Origin: Paracoccaceae bacterium
Lineage (GTDB): Bacteria > Pseudomonadota > Alphaproteobacteria > Rhodobacterales > Rhodobacteraceae
Direction: 5' to 3'
Length of the DNA stretch: 10,959 nucleotides
Assembly (NCBI GenBank): GCA_023263735.1
Contig: JALQUQ010000066.1
Coordinates: 1-10,959, forward strand
Each line of letters opens with the position of its first letter. Position 1 is the stretch's first letter. Shown piece by piece: positions 6,573-10,959 of this stretch. A program made the position numbers and the translations under genes. The notes under the pieces were generated by a model that ran no database searches, was not told the DNA's origin, and saw only the letters and a list, made by a program, of their open reading frames with translations.

Positions 6573-7117
6573 TCCGTGCCGAAGCCCGCGCGCATCTTTG
6601 GCGTTGGCGCGAAGTTTTGTTGGGGGCTGCCATCATTGGCTTTGGGCTCTGGATTGCTGCGCCCGGCGGCTATGTGCTGGTGCCCCTCGGCTTGGCGGTG
6701 GCCAGTCTGGGGTTGGGCTTTGTGGTGCTGGGCCTGCGGCGGTTGCGCTTTGTGGGGGGCGGTTTCGGCCCCGGTGTCGTGACTGTCGATGAAGGCGAAG
6801 TCTCTTATATGGGGCCGCAGGTGGGGGGCTTTATCAGCCTGTCGGATCTGGCCGAGCTGCGGCTGATCACGCTGCGCGGCAAACGGATGTGGCGGCTGAA
6901 ACAGACGGATGGTCAGGCGATCCTTGTGCCCTTGGATGCGGCGGGGGCCGATGCGCTGTTTGATGCGTTCTCTCAATTGCCCGGGTTGTCGTCGGCCAGT
7001 CTGGTGGCCGCAATCGATGCCAAGGCCCCGGTGATCGGCGGCAATGTGGTCGCGGTGCAATCGGCATTTGACCGGGTGGTCTGGATGCGACCGGGGGCCG
7101 GCGTTTTGCGTCGCTAG
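6569..7117 (+). CDS. Membrane protein of unknown function with a PH-like C-terminal half
   Basis: A 182-residue protein, coupled to rsmE by an ATGA overlap and preceded by GGGAG seven bases upstream. Two adjacent hydrophobic helices (about 16-31 and 35-56) form a hairpin linked by a short APGG turn and followed by the basic LRRLRF. The rest (about 65-140) is soluble and strand-rich, ending in a helix (DALFDAFSQL). The order of short strands, with SLSDLAELRL, then MWRLKQTDG, then ILVPLD and a helix, resembles bacterial PH-like membrane-anchored domains; this is inference from pattern only. The basic residues after the second helix suggest that both ends face the cytoplasm. No catalytic motif is visible. 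It lies between rsmE and gshA; I believe this neighbourhood is common in Rhodobacteraceae. An earlier in-frame GTG at 6542 would sit inside rsmE and is not needed. Confidence 0.82.
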   Translation: MIRAEARAHLWRWREVLLGAAIIGFGLWIAAPGGYVLVPLGLAVASLGLGFVVLGLRRLRFVGGGFGPGVVTVDEGEVSYMGPQVGGFISLSDLAELRLITLRGKRMWRLKQTDGQAILVPLDAAGADALFDAFSQLPGLSSASLVAAIDAKAPVIGGNVVAVQSAFDRVVWMRPGAGVLRR

Positions 7118-7163
7118 CCTCATCAAGTTTTGTGATGGAAAACCTGTTTCGTATTTCAGTCCC

Positions 7164-7193
7164 TTGACACAGGTCGCAGCACGCGACACCTCT
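7164..7193 (+). promoter_or_regulatory. Candidate gshA promoter with an inverted repeat in the spacer
   Basis: A perfect TTGACA (7164-7169) lies 72 bases before the gshA start. The -10 region, about 17-18 bases on (CACCTC/ACCTCT, 7187-7193), is poor, as is often the case in alphaproteobacteria. Between the two boxes is a perfect inverted repeat, GTCGC-AGCAC-GCGAC (7173-7187), a position where a repressor would block polymerase. The promoter call rests mostly on the -35 box. Confidence 0.4.
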
Positions 7194-7241
7194 TTGCAGC
7201 ACATTGACCCCTGCGTTGACGACGATCGGAGCCTTGCCAAA

Positions 7242-8588
7242 ATGTCTATTCCTCAGTCTGGCGGCGGCCTGATCGAAAATTATGCGCAATTGGCGGGCTT
7301 TCTTGAGTCGGGTTGCAAACCGCGCGAGTCGTGGCGCATCGGGACCGAGCATGAAAAATTTGGCTGGCTGACCGATACCCGGAAACCGTTGCCTTACGCG
7401 GGCGATCGTTCGATCTCGGCGATTTTTGCCGCGCTGGCCGACAGGTTCGGGTGGTCACCGGTGACCGAGGGCGGAAACGTGATCGGCCTGACCCGCAACG
7501 GCGCGAATGTCAGTCTGGAACCGGGCGGGCAGTTCGAACTGTCCGGCGCGCCTTTGGCCAATCTGCACGAATCGGCCGCCGAATTGCGCCAGCATCTGGA
7601 CGAAGTTGCGGCCGTGACCGGGGCGATGGGCGTGAAATTCATGGGCATCGGTGCCCCGCCGGAATGGTCGTTCGAAGATATGCCCCGCATGCCCAAGGGC
7701 CGGTATCGCCTGATGACCGATTACATGGGGCGCGTGGGCACCCATGGCACGCAGATGATGTACCGCACCTCGACCGTTCAGGTGAACCTCGACTTTGCGT
7801 CCGAGGCGGACATGGTCAAGAAGATGCGGGTTGCTTTGGCGTTGCAGCCAGTGGCGACGGCGCTTTTTGCCTCGTCTCCGTTCTTTGACGGCGCGCCCAA
7901 CGGCCACCGGAGCTGGCGCAGCCGCATCTGGCGGTCGCTTGATGCCAGCCGCACCGGCATGTTGCCCTTTGCATTCGAAGATGGCTTTGGCTTTGAACGC
8001 TATGCCGATTGGGTGCTGGATGTTCCGATGTACTTTGTCTATCGCGACGGGGTCTATCACAACGCTCTTGGCCAGTCGTTCCGCGATTTCCTGCGCGGGG
8101 AATTGCCGGCCCTGCCGGGCGAAAAGCCGACATTGTCGGATTGGGCCGACCATCTGACCACCGTCTTCCCCGAGGCCCGGTTGAAGAAATATATCGAGAT
8201 GCGCGGCGCCGATGCTGGCGATGAGGCGCATCTGAATGCCTTGCCAGCGTTCTGGGTGGGTCTGATGTACGATCAGACCGCGCTCGATTCAGCTTGGGAT
8301 CTGGTCAAAGGGCTGGATGCGGACACCCGCGAAGGGTTGCGCGTGGCCGCCTCGGTCAGCGCGTTGCGGGGGGAATATGCCGGGGTCAAACTGATTGATC
8401 TGGCGCAGGCGGCTGTCGCACTTGCGCATGCCGGACTGGCGGGCCGTGGGCTGGGCGAGGAAAAATTCCTTGGCCCTCTGATGCAAAGCCTTGCAACGGG
8501 CGATGTTCAGGCCGACCGCTGGCTTTCGCTGTGGGAAGGGGAGTGGAACCGCAGTTTCACCCCGATGTACGAAGCGGCCAGCCTTTAA
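7242..8588 (+). CDS. gshA: Glutamate-cysteine ligase, plant/alphaproteobacterial type
   Basis: A 448-residue ATP-dependent ligase that joins L-glutamate and L-cysteine to gamma-glutamylcysteine, the first step of glutathione synthesis, in the cytoplasm. Landmarks of the plant-type family are GTEHEKFG at 34-41 (start of the ATP-grasp-like sheet), SLEPGGQFELSG at 91-102 (glutamate/metal site), MYRTSTVQVNLDF at 173-185 and SRIWRSLD at 227-234. Length is close to the mature plant enzyme. The protein has a single cysteine (Cys25), so the disulfide redox switch of plant enzymes cannot operate. ATG 7242 is chosen because GGAG (7228-7231) lies ten bases upstream and the protein begins MSIPQSGGG; an in-frame GTG at 7044 would start inside the preceding gene. 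A TTGACA box and an inverted repeat lie upstream, so it probably has its own promoter as well as read-through from rsmE. Confidence 0.94.
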   Translation: MSIPQSGGGLIENYAQLAGFLESGCKPRESWRIGTEHEKFGWLTDTRKPLPYAGDRSISAIFAALADRFGWSPVTEGGNVIGLTRNGANVSLEPGGQFELSGAPLANLHESAAELRQHLDEVAAVTGAMGVKFMGIGAPPEWSFEDMPRMPKGRYRLMTDYMGRVGTHGTQMMYRTSTVQVNLDFASEADMVKKMRVALALQPVATALFASSPFFDGAPNGHRSWRSRIWRSLDASRTGMLPFAFEDGFGFERYADWVLDVPMYFVYRDGVYHNALGQSFRDFLRGELPALPGEKPTLSDWADHLTTVFPEARLKKYIEMRGADAGDEAHLNALPAFWVGLMYDQTALDSAWDLVKGLDADTREGLRVAASVSALRGEYAGVKLIDLAQAAVALAHAGLAGRGLGEEKFLGPLMQSLATGDVQADRWLSLWEGEWNRSFTPMYEAASL

Positions 8589-8603
8589 GTCCAAGGCAGC
8601 AAA

Positions 8604-8626
8604 GGGGGGCGATGTGATTGCCCCCT
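8604..8626. terminator. GC-rich hairpin in the gshA/secreted protein convergent gap
   Basis: GGGGGC (8605-8610) and GCCCCC (8620-8625) pair perfectly around a nine-base loop, with an extra G-U pair at 8604/8626. It lies 15 bases past the gshA stop, between convergent genes, and the symmetric stem could serve both strands. No T-run follows on either side, so intrinsic termination is uncertain. Confidence 0.4.
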
Positions 8627-8688
8627 GCATCCCTGTGGCTGGCTTGCCTGCGGCCCTGATAAGGCTGTGGAAAACCCGGTAATTCGGA

Positions 8689-9180
8689 TCAATTCGGCGG
8701 CGGATTGGTGAAATGGATCAACCGCTCGCCATCCCATGTGACCGCTAGAATGCAGGGCGCGGCGCCAAAGCTGTCGCAATAGGTGCCATGCATCGCCAAA
8801 AGCAGCGTGCGAACCGGTTCCAACTCTTCGCCCTCGGCGACAAAGCGCAGGTCTTGTAGCATCCAACTGCCAGCCATCCAGCTTGAAACCGCGGTGCCGA
8901 CAATGGCGTGGGTCATTCCGCCGCCCGACCCGCCCAAGGGGCCGCCATTCGGGCCACACCATGCGCCGACTTCGGAAATGATCCAATCGTCGGCGCTGCC
9001 ATCCCCGGTCAAATCAACCTGCGTTGCCGCGTTTTCAGCCAGTTCCAAGGTCGTGTCCTGGCTTTTGCACCAGGCCGCGCTTTCCGTTGTTGCAAGCGAT
9101 ACCGCCTGATCCATCGTCAGGCCCTCGGCCCAAACGGGAAGGGCCACAGATGCGGCGCAAAGCGCGAGGGGGAATTTCAT
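8689..9180 (-). CDS. Small secreted protein of unknown function, four cysteines
   Basis: A 163-residue protein whose family I cannot name. Residues 1-18 form a Sec signal peptide (Lys2, hydrophobic core, VWA cleavage), giving a periplasmic protein beginning EGLTMDQAV. The mature part has four cysteines (38, 75, 135, 143), consistent with two disulfides. DLTGDGSADDW at 56-66 has the Asp spacing of an EF-hand/dockerin-type calcium loop, and a Gly-rich GGPLGGSGGG stretch follows at 79-88. The end, ILAVTWDGERLIHF, is strand-like. The start ATG overlaps the plsY stop as ATGA (9180-9177), so it is translationally coupled to plsY, and a purine-rich AAAAAAGGG runs up to the ATG. Calcium binding is an inference from the loop pattern only. 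Nothing in the sequence ties it functionally to phospholipid synthesis beyond the coupling. Confidence 0.82.
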   Translation of the reverse strand: MKFPLALCAASVALPVWAEGLTMDQAVSLATTESAAWCKSQDTTLELAENAATQVDLTGDGSADDWIISEVGAWCGPNGGPLGGSGGGMTHAIVGTAVSSWMAGSWMLQDLRFVAEGEELEPVRTLLLAMHGTYCDSFGAAPCILAVTWDGERLIHFTNPPPN

Positions 9181-9785
9181 CCCTTTTTTCCGATCTTCGG
9201 TTCGGTTCCAGCGATCATCCGCTGAATGTTGGGGCGGTGCCGAACAAAGATCAAGGCCGCCAGAAAGACGGTCAGCAGGCTCATGTCTTCATGGCCAAGA
9301 AGGGTCAGCCAAACCGGAGACAGGGCCGCCGCCACCAGCGCCGACAGCGAGGAAATGCGAAAGATCAGCGCCACGACCAACCATGTCGCACAGGCCGCCA
9401 GCCCGGCAGGCCAAGCAAGGGCAAGCAGGGTGCCAAGAAAGGTCGCAACCCCTTTGCCGCCCTTGAACCCCAGCCAGATCGGGAACAGATGGCCCAGAAA
9501 GGAAAATCCGGCCGCGATCTGGGCGGCATCTTCGCCCACCATCGCGCGCGCCACCAAAACGGCGATCCCGCCCTTCCCCGCATCAAGGAGCAGCGTCGCC
9601 AATGCGGCGGGCTTGTTCCCGGTGCGCAGAACGTTGGTGGCCCCGATATTGCCCGAGCCGATCTGACGCAGATCGCCCAGTCCCATGGCGCGTGTGATCA
9701 CAATGCCAAAGGGGACGGTCCCCAACAGATAGGACAGCGCCGCTGTGATCAGCAAAAGAACGGGGGCGGAGGTGAAATCAGGCAT
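9177..9785 (-). CDS. plsY: Acyl-phosphate:glycerol-3-phosphate 1-O-acyltransferase PlsY
   Basis: A 202-residue polytopic inner-membrane enzyme. It transfers the acyl chain from acyl phosphate to glycerol 3-phosphate and makes lysophosphatidic acid, the first step of phospholipid synthesis. The three family motifs are intact: IGSGNIGATN at 42-51, GHLFPIWLGFKGGKGVAT at 98-115 (phosphate binding) and RHRPNIQR at 182-189. Hydrophobic helices lie at about 8-30, 60-81, 86-104, 112-126, 128-146 and 150-181. The C-terminal IGKKG is basic. The start is well supported: GGAG (9795-9792) is six bases upstream and overlaps the end of the preceding gene, whose stop is three bases before this ATG. The stop overlaps the secreted protein gene. 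It is therefore the middle gene of a tight pyrC'-plsY-orf unit. Confidence 0.96.
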   Translation of the reverse strand: MPDFTSAPVLLLITAALSYLLGTVPFGIVITRAMGLGDLRQIGSGNIGATNVLRTGNKPAALATLLLDAGKGGIAVLVARAMVGEDAAQIAAGFSFLGHLFPIWLGFKGGKGVATFLGTLLALAWPAGLAACATWLVVALIFRISSLSALVAAALSPVWLTLLGHEDMSLLTVFLAALIFVRHRPNIQRMIAGTEPKIGKKG

Positions 9786-9788
9786 GGT

Positions 9789-10959
9789 TTACTCCGCTGC
9801 AAAGACCTGTCGTCCGGCGACAAAGGTCGCCAGAACCTTACCCTCCATCCGCGCGCCGTCAAAGGGCGTGTTCTTGGATTTGGACCGCAGGGTAAAGCGG
9901 TTCATGACAAAGGGCGTATCGGCGTCAAACAACACCAGATCGGCGGGCGCGCCTTCGGCCACATCCCCCTGAGGCAAGCCCAGACGCCGGGCCGGGTTCA
10001 AGGCCAAGGCCCGGAAAAGCTGGGGCATGGTCAAATGGCCAGCATGATACAGCCGCATGGCGGCCGGCAAGATCGTTTCCAACCCCACCGCGCCACTGGC
10101 GGCATCTTCAAACGGCAACCGCTTGGACTCTTCGTCCGCGGGGGTGTGAAAACTGCCGATCATGTCGATCAGTCCCGTCGAGACGGCCTCGATCATGGCA
10201 AGGCGGTCGTCTTCTGACCGCAACGGCGGCGTGAGTTTGAAAAACGTCCGGTAGTCGCCGACGTCGATTTCGTTCAGCGTCAGGTGATGGATCGAAACCC
10301 CGGCGGTGATGTCGAACCCGTTTCCCTTGGCGCGTTCCAGCGCGGGCAGGCTGCGGGCCGTGGTGATCTGGTCGGCATGATAGCGCGCGCCCGTCATCTC
10401 GATCAGACCGATATCGCGATCCAGCCCGATCCGTTCCGCCATCGGATGCACGCCCGGAATCCCCCGCAGGCTGGAGAATTTGCCCGAGGTGGCCGCCGCG
10501 CCCTTGGACAACCCCGGTTCCTGCGGGTGGCCGATCACCAATGCGCCCAGTGATTTGGCATAGGTCAGCGCGCGGGACAAAACCTTGGTGTCGGTCACGA
10601 CGTTGGGGGCATCGGTAAAGGCAACGGCCCCGGCATCCAGCAAAAAGCTGATCTCGGTCATTTCGCGCCCCTCGCGCCCTTTGGTCAGGGCGGCCATATG
10701 GCGGATGCGCACGGGGCTTGCCTCGGCTGCGCGGCGGGTCACGAATTCCAGAACTTCGGGCGTGTCAATGGCGGGGTGTGTGTCGGGGCGCGCAACGATC
10801 GTCGTGACACCGCCCGCCGCCGCCGCCAGACCAGCCGAACGAAAGCTTTCGGTGTGCCGCTCGCCCGGTTCTCCGATCTTGACGCCGATGTCCACGATTC
10901 CCGGGGCCACAAACGCCCCGGCCCCATCGATCACCAAGGCCCCCTTGGGCGCGCTTGCC
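9789..10959 (-). CDS. pyrC: Dihydroorotase-like protein lacking catalytic residues (pyrC'-type), 5' end beyond window
   Basis: The visible 389 residues, open at the right edge, cover nearly a whole type I dihydroorotase fold: PGIVDIGVKIGEPG, SAGLAAAAGGVTTIV, HHLTLNEID, KLTPPLRSEDDR, GAVGLETILP, the ALNPARRLGL segment and the final APADLVLFDAD. Yet key catalytic residues are gone. The HxH metal motif is Gly-Val-Lys (10886-10878). The usual HCED is HPQE, and the TDHAPH motif reads SFHTPAD, with Phe for the catalytic Asp (10149-10151). It is thus unlikely to catalyse the carbamoylaspartate/dihydroorotate reaction. By analogy with the inactive PyrC' of Pseudomonas, which assembles with aspartate transcarbamoylase (PyrB), it may be structural. 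Directly followed by plsY after three bases. A pyrB partner would be expected upstream, outside the window. About 40 residues are probably missing at the N-terminus. Confidence 0.87.
   Translation of the reverse strand, partial: ASAPKGALVIDGAGAFVAPGIVDIGVKIGEPGERHTESFRSAGLAAAAGGVTTIVARPDTHPAIDTPEVLEFVTRRAAEASPVRIRHMAALTKGREGREMTEISFLLDAGAVAFTDAPNVVTDTKVLSRALTYAKSLGALVIGHPQEPGLSKGAAATSGKFSSLRGIPGVHPMAERIGLDRDIGLIEMTGARYHADQITTARSLPALERAKGNGFDITAGVSIHHLTLNEIDVGDYRTFFKLTPPLRSEDDRLAMIEAVSTGLIDMIGSFHTPADEESKRLPFEDAASGAVGLETILPAAMRLYHAGHLTMPQLFRALALNPARRLGLPQGDVAEGAPADLVLFDADTPFVMNRFTLRSKSKNTPFDGARMEGKVLATFVAGRQVFAAE

Noticed and set aside
7121..7137. CATCA/TGATG hairpin just after the two-TM membrane protein gene
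   Set aside because: Only five base pairs, A/T-rich and with no T-run; too weak to call a terminator.
7044..7241. 66-residue N-terminal extension of GshA
   Set aside because: It overlaps the upstream gene, contains the candidate promoter and lacks family similarity, whereas ATG 7242 has a GGAG site.
8681..8697. Direct repeat of AATTCGG around the stop codon of the secreted protein gene
   Set aside because: Seven bases repeated once; no sign of an insertion or attachment site and easily due to chance.
9024..10217. Long plus-strand open frame (397 codons) opposite the secreted protein gene, plsY and pyrC'
   Set aside because: It lies antisense to well-supported genes, has an Arg/Gln/Gly-rich composition with no recognisable domain, and is a typical shadow frame of high-GC coding DNA.
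1..10959. Mobile element, phage, CRISPR, toxin-antitoxin or defence system
   Set aside because: All strands are filled by housekeeping or envelope genes; no transposase, integrase, repeat-spacer array, tRNA or compositional break was seen.

Overview
This is ordinary-looking chromosomal DNA from an alphaproteobacterium, most likely of the Rhodobacteraceae (Rhodobacter/Roseobacter group). The basis is high G+C, a plant-type glutamate-cysteine ligase (GshA), a dihydroorotase-like gene directly followed by plsY, and a long OmpA-family protein of a type I associate with this family. All assignments come from reading the sequence. No database search was run.

Layout from left to right: (1) minus strand, cut by the left edge: the N-terminal half of an NAD(P)-dependent succinate-semialdehyde dehydrogenase (gabD-like). 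(2) Plus strand, divergent from it: an alpha/beta hydrolase of the kynurenine formamidase type. (3) Minus strand, a group of four: ubiA (ubiquinone biosynthesis), a large membrane-anchored OmpA-family protein with about six BON-like repeats, a small membrane-anchored coiled-coil protein, and a secreted protein of unknown function. (4) Plus strand: rsmE (16S rRNA m3U1498 methyltransferase), a coupled two-TM membrane protein of unknown function, and gshA (first step of glutathione synthesis). (5) Minus strand, cut by the right edge: a dihydroorotase homologue that has lost its catalytic residues (pyrC'-like), plsY (acyl-phosphate:glycerol-3-phosphate acyltransferase), and a coupled small secreted protein of unknown function.

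The genes are closely packed and no gene-free stretch exceeds about 125 bases. Translational coupling is clear at rsmE/membrane protein and plsY/secreted protein (both ATGA overlaps), and the pyrC'-plsY gap is 3 bases. ubiA and rsmE are divergent with start codons only 11 bases apart. I see no tRNA, rRNA, insertion sequence, phage gene, CRISPR array or defence system.

No new biological system is evident. The points most worth a second look are the catalytically dead dihydroorotase, the six-fold BON-like repeat architecture of the OmpA protein and its small downstream partners, the tight ubiA/rsmE divergent start, and clusters of short perfect inverted repeats in the gabD/hydrolase and gshA upstream regions.
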